This document shows, piece after piece, positions 17,544 to 25,830 of a DNA stretch of 41,812 nucleotides. Numbering within the stretch: position 1 is the stretch's first letter; every line of letters begins with the position of its first letter. The position numbers and the translations under genes are program-made. The stretch comes from Paludibacter sp. (lineage in GTDB: Bacteria; Bacteroidota; Bacteroidia; Bacteroidales; Paludibacteraceae), in contig JAAFGX010000029.1 in assembly GCA_010365115.1 (NCBI GenBank), positions 1 to 41,812 of the forward strand, written 5' to 3'. The notes beneath the pieces are model-generated. The model had not been told where the DNA came from. It saw only the letters and a program-made list of their open reading frames with translations, and made no database searches.

Positions 17544-19418
17544 ATGATTATGAAAAAATATTCAATAAAAGCTCTTTTAATTGTAATTATATTTTTGAGT
17601 GTGGCTTGTAACGATTTTCTTGACACGTCATCAGCTTCGGTATATACAATTGAAACATCATTTTCACAAATTAGTACGGCTGAAGCTGCAGTAGTGGGAA
17701 TCTATTCTAAATTTGGTGCAAATTACGATTTATTAATTCCGTATTGTTATCAAGCCAATGATATTGAATTTGGGACATTTCCGCTCGATGCAACACAAGG
17801 GAATATTTCAGCTTACAATGCAACGCTAAATAATGGATTGTTAATGTACCTATGGCGAAATTGCTATGCTGCAATTGACCAAGCTAATATATGTATTGAA
17901 AATTTGCCTTATAGTCCAATATGGCTAACAAAAGATTCTACAAAATCAAAGCAGTTGTACGCCGAAGCAGTAGCTTTACGGGCAAATGCTTACGGAGAAC
18001 TTATTCATACTTTTGGAGATGTACCTTTTACAACTCAATCAACCAGTGAATCAGATCGAATGTACCTGTCTAAAACAAATAGGGATTCAATATATGAATA
18101 TCTTATTGAAGATTTGTATAAAGTAGAAAATTATAGCCCTTGGTCAAAAGATATAAATACTAATATTCGAGTAACAAAAGGATTTGTAAAAGGGTTGCGT
18201 GCCCGTTTGGCCTTAGCTTATGCAGGATTTTCATTGCGTAATGGTGGTAACCACGAAACTCGCAGGGGAAGATACGCTGATGCTTATTATCAAATTGCTG
18301 ACCAGGAGTGTGGTGAGATTATCAACAGTGGAAAGCATTCACTTGCGCCCGATTATCTTACACTATTTAAAGACCTTCATGCCTACCGGACAAATACTGA
18401 TGAGATAATTTTTGAGTGGTCATTTAGTCGTTCGCTTTTTGGATATTCGCTAGGAAATACTTTCGGGATGCAAGTCAATATTAATGATAAAAAATATGGT
18501 CGAGCATCTGCTGCTAATGCTTTCTCGCCACCAACCTACTTTTACGGCTTCGATAGTTTGGATATTAGAAGGGATGTTACTGTAGAGCTCTATGATTATG
18601 CTAACTCTTCAGCTACGGTAACTAAACAAACTCCTGTAGCTTCACCAAGTGGAACACGTATATCAAAATGGCGTCGTCCCTGGGTTTTCCCTGCAATGGG
18701 TGGTGATATGTCTGCAAATCAAAATTTAGGTATTGATTTTCCTATTCTTAGATATGCCGATATATTGCTAATGTATGCCGAGACACAAAATATACTATAC
18801 GGCAGTCCTACTAATGCAGCAAAAGATGCATTAAAAGCGGTTAGAAAACGTGCATTTGCACAGAATTATTGGACTGAAAAGGTGGATAATTATGTAAATG
18901 CTGTTGCTGTTGATTCATCCACATTCTTCAATGCTATAGTGGATGAAAGAGCCTGGGAGTTGGGTGGTGAAGGTATTCGTAAGTATGACTTGATTCGTTG
19001 GAATATGCTCGGAAGTAAAATCCAACAAATGAAAAATAATTTAAAAGATCTGTTGAGTGGGTTTTATACGAATGTTCCTGACTATTTATTCTGGAAATAT
19101 GATCCGAGCGATCCTACTCGTGAAAGGATCATTATTCTAAATAAATCAAGTATTATACCAGGTGCTGTAAGCATCGCCTATTTACCAGGTCAAAGTAACG
19201 GTGGTATGACTGTAAATGGTTGGAATAAGACCACGTGGATGGGCGTAGGTGGCACCACAGGTGATAGCAATATCGCATCTCTCTTTAATGGCGTAAATTC
19301 ATATATAGTTAGAGGATGTTCATTAGATCCTGCAAAAAACAATTATCTACAACCAATTAATTCACTGATTATTGGTGCAAGCAAAGGAACATTAAATAAC
19401 GACCAGCTTGTTCAATAG
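17544..19418 (+). CDS. susD: SusD/RagB-family surface glycan-binding lipoprotein
   Basis: Outer-membrane lipoprotein that binds glycan and closes over the SusC barrel. 624 residues; lipobox SVAC with Cys22, followed by NDFLDTSS, typical of SusD. The family helices are visible (LMYLWRNCYAAIDQANICIENL; YAEAVALRANAYGELIHTFGDVPF; FPILRYADILLMYAE; VDERAWELGGEGIRKYDLIRWN). A second ATG at 17550 would remove two residues; either start keeps the signal peptide. It is translationally close to susC (3 bp) and 32 bp from the next lipoprotein gene, so the three surface components are probably co-expressed. Confidence 0.96.
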   Translation: MIMKKYSIKALLIVIIFLSVACNDFLDTSSASVYTIETSFSQISTAEAAVVGIYSKFGANYDLLIPYCYQANDIEFGTFPLDATQGNISAYNATLNNGLLMYLWRNCYAAIDQANICIENLPYSPIWLTKDSTKSKQLYAEAVALRANAYGELIHTFGDVPFTTQSTSESDRMYLSKTNRDSIYEYLIEDLYKVENYSPWSKDINTNIRVTKGFVKGLRARLALAYAGFSLRNGGNHETRRGRYADAYYQIADQECGEIINSGKHSLAPDYLTLFKDLHAYRTNTDEIIFEWSFSRSLFGYSLGNTFGMQVNINDKKYGRASAANAFSPPTYFYGFDSLDIRRDVTVELYDYANSSATVTKQTPVASPSGTRISKWRRPWVFPAMGGDMSANQNLGIDFPILRYADILLMYAETQNILYGSPTNAAKDALKAVRKRAFAQNYWTEKVDNYVNAVAVDSSTFFNAIVDERAWELGGEGIRKYDLIRWNMLGSKIQQMKNNLKDLLSGFYTNVPDYLFWKYDPSDPTRERIIILNKSSIIPGAVSIAYLPGQSNGGMTVNGWNKTTWMGVGGTTGDSNIASLFNGVNSYIVRGCSLDPAKNNYLQPINSLIIGASKGTLNNDQLVQ

Positions 19419-19450
19419 AAAAATATATTTATATACTAATACAAAAGAAA

Positions 19451-21718
19451 ATGAAAAACAAAATATATAGTTTGGTTTTACCAATACTTATAACATTATT
19501 AACACTTTTATCATTACCTTCCTGCACAGAAGATAGTTATAATGCTCTTGTGCCCGATCAGCTTACAAATCAATTGTTTAGACCATTGGGGACTTATGGT
19601 TCACCAAGTTCTAATAGTTCACTTAGCGACAGTATTGGTTTGATTGCAACAATAAAGTGGAGATCTTTATCATCAAGTTCTTATATAGCAGAAATCAGTA
19701 ATGATTCTCTTTTTTCTACAGTATTATTTACTAAAACTGGAATGAATTTAATGTATATTACAGGTAGTGATTCTGTAAAATGTCAGTTTGGCTCCTTAGT
19801 AGGTAATACACGCTATTTTGTACGTGTGAAAGCTATAAGCAATAATCCTAAACAGGAGGACTCAGGCTATCTTAGATGGATAATTACGACTCCTCAGGAA
19901 CAGATATTTTCCAATATAGTCCTTTCTGCAACTAATATTTACAATTTGAAAAGTGAGGATGTGGATACAGCTTCTGTAATATTGAGATGGAATCCCATGA
20001 TGAAGGTTACTTCGATAATTAAGCAAAAAACATTACCACTTCCTGCAACCAGAGATACTATTGCTTTAACTGGAGGTAATTTGGTTTCAGGGAATGTCAC
20101 TCTTTCTAGTTTGGATAACGATGCTACTTATACGTTTAATATTCTACGTGATAGTTATCTTCGCGGCAGTATTACGCAAACAATAGCCAAAAGAATTGTT
20201 TCTTTTAATTCTAATGGTGGAACTCCAGTCACACCAATAACTGTAAAAAAGGGATCTACTTCTATTCAACCGCAGAATCCCACTCATCTAACGAATCCCG
20301 CATTTGAGTTTAACGGTTGGTACAAGGAGCTTGGTTTAATTAATGTGTTTGATTTCGCAAAAACCACCATTGAAAATAATATTAAATTGTATGCCAAATG
20401 GACAATCAGATACACTGTTGATTTCAGTAATAATGGAATAGTTTTAACTGCAAATCAACAGAAAGTTTTCCCGAATGATAAGGTTGTCAAACCTTCCAAT
20501 CCAACCCAACCACCTATTGGCAAGGATAATTACATTTTTGATGCATGGTATAAAGAACCTACATGTATTAATAAATTCAATTTCGATGTAGATGTTATTG
20601 CTACGAATACGATTTTGTACGCCAAGTGGACACCTCCTAGCTACAAAATAACCTATCATGCAAATGGTGGAACTTTTGGAACAATACCTTATCCTATTCC
20701 TCCGCTACCGTCTTTAACAATGCCTGTTGTACCTACAGTGTTAACATGGGATACCACTAAGGTGGATATCGGTTTCACTACTATTCCAAGTGTAGTTCCA
20801 ACTCGTCAGGGTGTAAATCATTCTTTTAAAGGTTGGTATAAAGAGTCTCAATGTATAAATCAATTTATATTCAACATAGATCAAATTACAGGAGATGTTA
20901 ATCTCTATGCTAAGTGGGGAACAGAAACAATGAAAGATGGTGACCAAAATGTATATCAAACGGTAAGAATAGGTAAACAAGTTTGGATTACAGAAAATTT
21001 AAAAACAACATCTTATGCCGATGGGACTCCAATACCAGAATTACAACCTACAGGAATTACAAATGCTACCTATAAAACAAGTCCTGCGTTTTGTAAGTAT
21101 CCGGATGTGACAAATATAACGCTTGGAGTTGATACTAAAAGCTATTACGAATGGTATGGTGCGCAATATAACTTTCCAACCATTGATCCTGCAAATCCAA
21201 AAAAGATTGCTCCTGAAGGTTGGCGTGTCCCAGCCCGGGATGACTTGTTGACATTGTTGTATTATCTTGGAACAGGCGCAGGTAGTACAGGTGCAGGTCC
21301 TAAATTAAAAGCAAATCATCCTTGTTGGACGTATAATGGTCCAAGTGGTGTATCAGTAGCAAATAATGGCAATAACTTGTCAGGTTTTTCACTTTTAGCA
21401 GGTGGTTTGGCTTATGGCAATTCACCAGGAAGTGGATATATCAATAATTCTGTTTCTTCAAGAACCGGCGGAATTGATAATGTACCGGCAGCAGGTAGAC
21501 AAAACGAATGGACAGCAAATCTATGGACTTCTACAAAAGGTGATAATGTGGCTTTTCAGTATTATTATTCAACAAGTGCCGGAGGCAAGAATACCATAAC
21601 TGTAAATACTACTTCAGCTTATATCATAATATCAGGAAATAACGGTCCTAGTTTGACTTTAAGTTCGTATGCAATAAATAACTCATTTCTTTTAAGCGTG
21701 AGATTGGTGAAAGAGTAA
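19451..21718 (+). CDS. SusE/F-position surface lipoprotein with FN3-like, Listeria-Bacteroides repeat and FISUMP domains
   Basis: 755 residues; lipobox LPSC with Cys25, so probably an exposed outer-membrane lipoprotein. Parts: two fibronectin-III/DUF4957-like domains (about 55-255; VILRWNPMMKVTSI, YTFNILRDSYLRGS); three Listeria-Bacteroides repeats (about 255-320, 322-395 and 399-495; each has NGG- or NNG-like starts, WYKE and LYAKW); a C-terminal FISUMP domain (about 497-755; VYQTVRIGKQVWITENLKTTSYADG, GWRVPARDDLL, FSLLAGGLAYG, SVRLVKE). In most PULs this position holds SusE/SusF-type glycan-binding proteins, so FISUMP may do the binding here (inferred). The C-terminus is homologous to the protein at 11600 and the N-terminus to the one at 21777. 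Confidence 0.87.
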   Translation: MKNKIYSLVLPILITLLTLLSLPSCTEDSYNALVPDQLTNQLFRPLGTYGSPSSNSSLSDSIGLIATIKWRSLSSSSYIAEISNDSLFSTVLFTKTGMNLMYITGSDSVKCQFGSLVGNTRYFVRVKAISNNPKQEDSGYLRWIITTPQEQIFSNIVLSATNIYNLKSEDVDTASVILRWNPMMKVTSIIKQKTLPLPATRDTIALTGGNLVSGNVTLSSLDNDATYTFNILRDSYLRGSITQTIAKRIVSFNSNGGTPVTPITVKKGSTSIQPQNPTHLTNPAFEFNGWYKELGLINVFDFAKTTIENNIKLYAKWTIRYTVDFSNNGIVLTANQQKVFPNDKVVKPSNPTQPPIGKDNYIFDAWYKEPTCINKFNFDVDVIATNTILYAKWTPPSYKITYHANGGTFGTIPYPIPPLPSLTMPVVPTVLTWDTTKVDIGFTTIPSVVPTRQGVNHSFKGWYKESQCINQFIFNIDQITGDVNLYAKWGTETMKDGDQNVYQTVRIGKQVWITENLKTTSYADGTPIPELQPTGITNATYKTSPAFCKYPDVTNITLGVDTKSYYEWYGAQYNFPTIDPANPKKIAPEGWRVPARDDLLTLLYYLGTGAGSTGAGPKLKANHPCWTYNGPSGVSVANNGNNLSGFSLLAGGLAYGNSPGSGYINNSVSSRTGGIDNVPAAGRQNEWTANLWTSTKGDNVAFQYYYSTSAGGKNTITVNTTSAYIIISGNNGPSLTLSSYAINNSFLLSVRLVKE

Positions 21719-21776
21719 AGAAAAATAGAAACATCGGAGTACTCTAAGAGCATTAAATTTAATAAAAAGTAAAAAA

Positions 21777-22451
21777 ATGAAAAAAACATTAGAATTGGTT
21801 ATTGTTGTGATTCTGTTATTGCCCTCATGTAGCAGTAATGATGGATTAGGTGGAATTCAATTCCCAACCATGCAACTCATTATCTATAATGCCCAAAGTC
21901 GGGCAGATGGTCCATCAATGAAATTTCAATGGAACAAGATAGAAAATGCAAAAACATATACATTAGAATTCAGTAAGGACAGCCTTTTATTTAGTAATGA
22001 ACTTCAAACTATTGAATTGGGCGATACCCTCAATTTTGAAATGGACAGCTTATTAAATAATACTAACTATTCAGCTAGAATAAAAGCGTTTGATTCTACT
22101 GGGAAATTGTTGGATTCTCATGCTTCATGGGGAAAATGTGCCGAAAATATTTTTGTTGGTGCTATGCAAGGTTGGACTTCAGGAGTTTCATCTATTTCTA
22201 CAGACCGAGTCGCATTAAAATGGACAAAATATGTAATGTTAACGCCATCAAAAATCATTTCTGAAGTGATGAAAGTTACCCGAATAGTCGCAATATCCTC
22301 TGACGGGACTGTAATAGAAACCATTTTAAATCAATCAGAGGTGTTAGCCGCTCAAAAAGTGATAATTGGACTAAGCTCAGGAATTCAGTATAGATTTGAA
22401 ATTTATCAAGGAGATATGATTCGCGGATTTACAACTGGGATAACGAATTAG
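21777..22451 (+). CDS. Small surface lipoprotein with two FN3/DUF4957-like domains
   Basis: 224 residues; lipobox LPSC with Cys18. Two short beta-sandwich domains follow. The first has MKFQWNKIENAKTYTLEFSKDSLLFS and the second has VALKWTKYVMLTPSKII ... YRFEIYQGDMIRGFTTG. They parallel the two N-terminal domains of the preceding lipoprotein (IATIKWRSL...ISNDSLFS; VILRWNPMMKVTSII ... YTFNILRDSYLRGSIT), so the gene looks like a paralog lacking the repeat and FISUMP parts. It is the last gene of the first run. Probably an accessory surface glycan-binding protein; no catalytic residues are seen. Confidence 0.75.
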   Translation: MKKTLELVIVVILLLPSCSSNDGLGGIQFPTMQLIIYNAQSRADGPSMKFQWNKIENAKTYTLEFSKDSLLFSNELQTIELGDTLNFEMDSLLNNTNYSARIKAFDSTGKLLDSHASWGKCAENIFVGAMQGWTSGVSSISTDRVALKWTKYVMLTPSKIISEVMKVTRIVAISSDGTVIETILNQSEVLAAQKVIIGLSSGIQYRFEIYQGDMIRGFTTGITN

Positions 22452-22569
22452 ATTAATGCAACACTTTGTCGTATTCAAGAATATTATGTAGCACTTAAGA
22501 AAGAATACTGATTTACTTGAATATAAGCTAAGCATCTAATTAAATTAATAATTAAATAATAATAAACTT

Positions 22570-22602
22570 CTGTACAAGCTCTTTTTTTAAGAGACTGTAC
22601 AG
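22570..22602 (+). terminator. Hairpin between gene runs: weak terminator or leader structure
   Basis: CTGTACA (22570-22576) pairs with TGTACAG (22596-22602). After a two-base internal loop CTCT (22579-22582) pairs with AGAG (22590-22593), around a T-rich loop. It ends 16 bp before the next start codon, in a 167-bp gap. No long T-run follows, so it may be an mRNA stability or attenuation element, or an operator with TGTACA half-sites, rather than a terminator. Confidence 0.4.
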
Positions 22603-22618
22603 ATAAATCTTTAAAAAA

Positions 22619-23473
22619 ATGAAAAAAACGATTTTTGTTATTTCTATTGCATTATTGACATTCATTACCGTCAACTTACATGCCATTCAGCCAGCAGTTC
22701 AACCACTTGTAATAAATGCGCCAAAAATGGATTGTCCTGCGTTTACTATTTACGACATCCCATTTGCTAAAGATATTTTGATTATTCTTTGTCCACAAAA
22801 ACCATTAAGAGGCAATCCGTGGGTACTTGCAGGCTCATTTTATGACATGCGTAATTCAGCAGTATTAAATATGACTCGTACTGAGTTGGAGTTAGTCAAA
22901 GAGGGATTTTATGTGATTGCCTTTGGTTTAGGAAATACTTTTGGTGCCCCTGATGCCATAGTAAAATGGGACTTAGTGTATAAGGAGATGACTGAAAAAT
23001 ATGGAATGTCCAAACGTGTTGCATTAATGGGTGTAAGTCGTGAAGGATTACCTATTGCCCGATGGGCGGCTAATAATCCAGGAAAGGTCTCATGTCTTTA
23101 TATGGACAGGGCTGTATGTGATTTCAAAAGTTGGCCGGGAGGAAAGTATGGAGTTGGTAAAGGAAGTCAGAATGAATGGAAAAACCTAATTACAGCCTAT
23201 AATTTTAGTTCAGAAGAGGAGGCTATGTCATACAACCAAAACCCTATTGATTTAGCACCCAAACTTGTTGCAGACAAAGTTCCAATACTGTATATTGCAG
23301 GTGATCAGGACAATATCGTACCTTTCTCTGAGAATGGTGAACGTATGAAACAGGTGTATGAAAAATTGGGAGGAACTTTTGAAGTAATTATGAGTAAAGG
23401 TGAAGGTCATTGGCCACACGGATTATTAGATCCAACACCTGTCATTAATTTCATTAAAAAATATGAACTTTAA
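22619..23473 (+). CDS. Secreted alpha/beta hydrolase, probable carbohydrate esterase
   Basis: 284 residues with a signal peptide (ends NLHA). Alpha/beta-hydrolase features: nucleophile motif GVSREG with Ser140, acid in GDQDNIVPF, and His in GEGHWPHG near the C-terminus; a conserved-looking CDFKSWPGGKYGVGKGS segment lies after the nucleophile. The elbow has Glu where the usual GxSxG has Gly. The family acts on esters in general; removal of acyl groups from the PUL glycan is inferred from context. First gene of the second run, 11 bp before the beta-helix-PDZ gene, behind the hairpin at 22570-22602. Confidence 0.75.
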   Translation: MKKTIFVISIALLTFITVNLHAIQPAVQPLVINAPKMDCPAFTIYDIPFAKDILIILCPQKPLRGNPWVLAGSFYDMRNSAVLNMTRTELELVKEGFYVIAFGLGNTFGAPDAIVKWDLVYKEMTEKYGMSKRVALMGVSREGLPIARWAANNPGKVSCLYMDRAVCDFKSWPGGKYGVGKGSQNEWKNLITAYNFSSEEEAMSYNQNPIDLAPKLVADKVPILYIAGDQDNIVPFSENGERMKQVYEKLGGTFEVIMSKGEGHWPHGLLDPTPVINFIKKYEL

Positions 23474-23484
23474 TTTTAAGTGAT

Positions 23485-25830
23485 TTGAAAAAGAAAATTG
23501 ATTTAATCGCATTCTTCTGTATCCTATTTCTGCATGGATATTCTACAATTATTGTAGTATCTCCAAAGGGGAATAATACCAATATAGGAAATTTCCAACA
23601 ACCCTTAAGAACGATTGATGCTGCAATTATAAAGGCTAAAAATAATAGAGATTCAAAGATTGAAATAATTCTACGACAAGGTACATACTACCTCGATAAA
23701 GTTTTAGAATTGAACTCAACTTCATTTGCAGGCAAAACAGTATGCATTTCTAATTTCAAGGGTGAGGAGGTTGTTATTAGTGGTGCAAAAAAAATTAATG
23801 TTAAGTGGGTTAAAAGTTCAATTCGAAATATATGGGAAGCAAATCTGGATTTGCCAGAGTTAGACGTTCTCTTTGTAAATGGTGAAAAGCAAGTACAAGC
23901 ACGGTATCCTAATTACAATAAAAATGCTCGTGTATTTAACGGAACTTCTGAAGATGCAATAGCATCTGACAGAATTGAAAGATGGAAAAATCCGACAGGA
24001 GGTTATATTCATGCACTCCATTTTAGGGAGTGGGGCGATATTAGTTATCGGATTCTTGGTAAAAAAAACAATGAATTGGTACTTGAGGGTGGATGGCAAA
24101 ACAACCGACCTTCACAAATGCACCTCAAATATCGCTTTGTTGAAAATATCTTTGAAGAGCTGGATGCTCCAAATGAGTGGTACTATAATAAGGATAAAAA
24201 GATCTTATATTACTATCCGGCTAACGAGGAAATTTTATCGAATGCAACAATCGAAATAGCAACCTTAGCTCATCTTGTTGAATTGCGTGGAACTCTCGAA
24301 AAACCTTTAAAAAATGTCTCTATTATAGGAGTGAAATTTGTGCAAACAAAGAGAACTTTTATGGAAACTAAAGAGCCACTTATGCGCAGTGACTGGACAA
24401 TTTATAGAGGAGCTGCAGTCTTTTTTGAAAATACAGAGAATTGTTCTATTACAGATTGTGAATTTACAAATTTAGGTGGGAATGCAGTGTTTTTGTCAGG
24501 TTATAATTATGATGATAAAATAACAGGATCATATTTCTATAAAATTGGTGCAAGTGCAATTTGTTTAGTTGGCGATACTTCTGCTGTTCGCTCTTGCGTA
24601 AACAAGTATGAAAAATTCACACCTCTTGAAAATATGGATTTCACACCCGGACCTAAAAATAGCAAATATCCGAGACAATGTATTATTGAAGATAACTTAA
24701 TACATAATATTGGCGAAGTTGAGAAGCAAACCGCAGGAATTGAGTTACAGATAGCCGCACAAATAACAATCAGACATAATACCATTTATAAAGTACCCAG
24801 AGCCGCTATCAATATAGGTGATGGAGCTTTTGGTGGTCATCTAATTGAATACAACGATGCTTTTGATACTGTTCTTGAAACTGGAGATCATGGTGCTTTC
24901 AACTCTTGGGGTCGTGATAGGTATTGGCATCCTCAACGTAATGTAATGGATAGTCTTGTCACCAAATACCCACAGCTGATAATGGCTGATGCCATATACA
25001 CTACTGTAATTCGTAATAACCGTTTTAGTTGCAATCATGGATGGGATATTGACTTAGATGATGGTAGTTCTAACTATCATATCTACAACAATCTTTGTTT
25101 GAATGGAGGATTGAAACTACGTGAAGGATTCTACCGTGTGGTAGAGAACAATATTTGTATTAATAATTCTATTCATCCGCATGTATGGTTTAAGAACAGC
25201 CACGATATTATACAACGAAATGTCCTGACAGCCCCTTATTTTCCTATTAGAATGAACTATTGGGGAGAAAGAATAGACCATAATTTTTTCGTAAGCGAAA
25301 AATATCTTGAGAAAGCCCGCCTCAATGGGACAGATTTTAATAGTATGTATGGCACCATCACGTTTACAAATCCAAAAACAGGAAACTATAGTATTAATTT
25401 AGATTGTAATGCATTCAAAATTGGTTTTGAAAACTTTCCGATGGACAAATTTGGGGTGCAAAAGCCATTATTGAAAACCCTTGCTAAAAATCCTGTATTT
25501 AATGAAATCATTACCGTTGTCAGTGTAGACAAAGATAAGCCTATAGCATGGTTAGGGGGAAAATTACGTTCCATAAATGGACTGGGAGATCGTTCAGTCT
25601 ATGGTCTTCCTGACGAAAAAGGGGTGTTAATTTTAGAAGTAACTAAAGGGGGATTATTAGATCTGTCAGGGATTAAAACAGGCGATGTGATTCTTAAATC
25701 AAGTGGTAAAATTGTAGATGATATAGCGTCCTTAATGGATGCCGAGAGTATTAGCAGATATAAAGGTGTTTTAGAAGTGGAAATAATTCGAAATCAGCAA
25801 TTTATAAACAAAACTATCTTACTAAAATGA
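23485..25830 (+). CDS. Secreted right-handed beta-helix protein with C-terminal PDZ domain, GH141-like
   Basis: 781 residues, starting at TTG (23485); this start leaves an intact signal peptide (LIAFFCILFLHGYS), and no ATG offers one. The opening VSPKGNNTNIGNFQQPLRTI is typical of beta-helix enzymes, followed by LFVNGEKQVQARYPN (about 128-142) and LDAPNEWYYNKDKKILYYYP. The parallel beta-helix fills about 260-650. The last 75 residues form a PDZ-like domain (VLILEVTKGGLLDLSGIKTGDVILKSSG). The VNG...ARYPN signature is shared with the proteins at 6769 and 27627 and, as I recall, with GH141 (alpha-L-fucosidase or xylanase) enzymes; the activity is inferred. It overlaps the following GH29 gene by 4 bp (ATGA), so the two are translationally coupled. 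PDZ may recruit a partner or the enzyme's own substrate. Confidence 0.8.
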   Translation: MKKKIDLIAFFCILFLHGYSTIIVVSPKGNNTNIGNFQQPLRTIDAAIIKAKNNRDSKIEIILRQGTYYLDKVLELNSTSFAGKTVCISNFKGEEVVISGAKKINVKWVKSSIRNIWEANLDLPELDVLFVNGEKQVQARYPNYNKNARVFNGTSEDAIASDRIERWKNPTGGYIHALHFREWGDISYRILGKKNNELVLEGGWQNNRPSQMHLKYRFVENIFEELDAPNEWYYNKDKKILYYYPANEEILSNATIEIATLAHLVELRGTLEKPLKNVSIIGVKFVQTKRTFMETKEPLMRSDWTIYRGAAVFFENTENCSITDCEFTNLGGNAVFLSGYNYDDKITGSYFYKIGASAICLVGDTSAVRSCVNKYEKFTPLENMDFTPGPKNSKYPRQCIIEDNLIHNIGEVEKQTAGIELQIAAQITIRHNTIYKVPRAAINIGDGAFGGHLIEYNDAFDTVLETGDHGAFNSWGRDRYWHPQRNVMDSLVTKYPQLIMADAIYTTVIRNNRFSCNHGWDIDLDDGSSNYHIYNNLCLNGGLKLREGFYRVVENNICINNSIHPHVWFKNSHDIIQRNVLTAPYFPIRMNYWGERIDHNFFVSEKYLEKARLNGTDFNSMYGTITFTNPKTGNYSINLDCNAFKIGFENFPMDKFGVQKPLLKTLAKNPVFNEIITVVSVDKDKPIAWLGGKLRSINGLGDRSVYGLPDEKGVLILEVTKGGLLDLSGIKTGDVILKSSGKIVDDIASLMDAESISRYKGVLEVEIIRNQQFINKTILLK

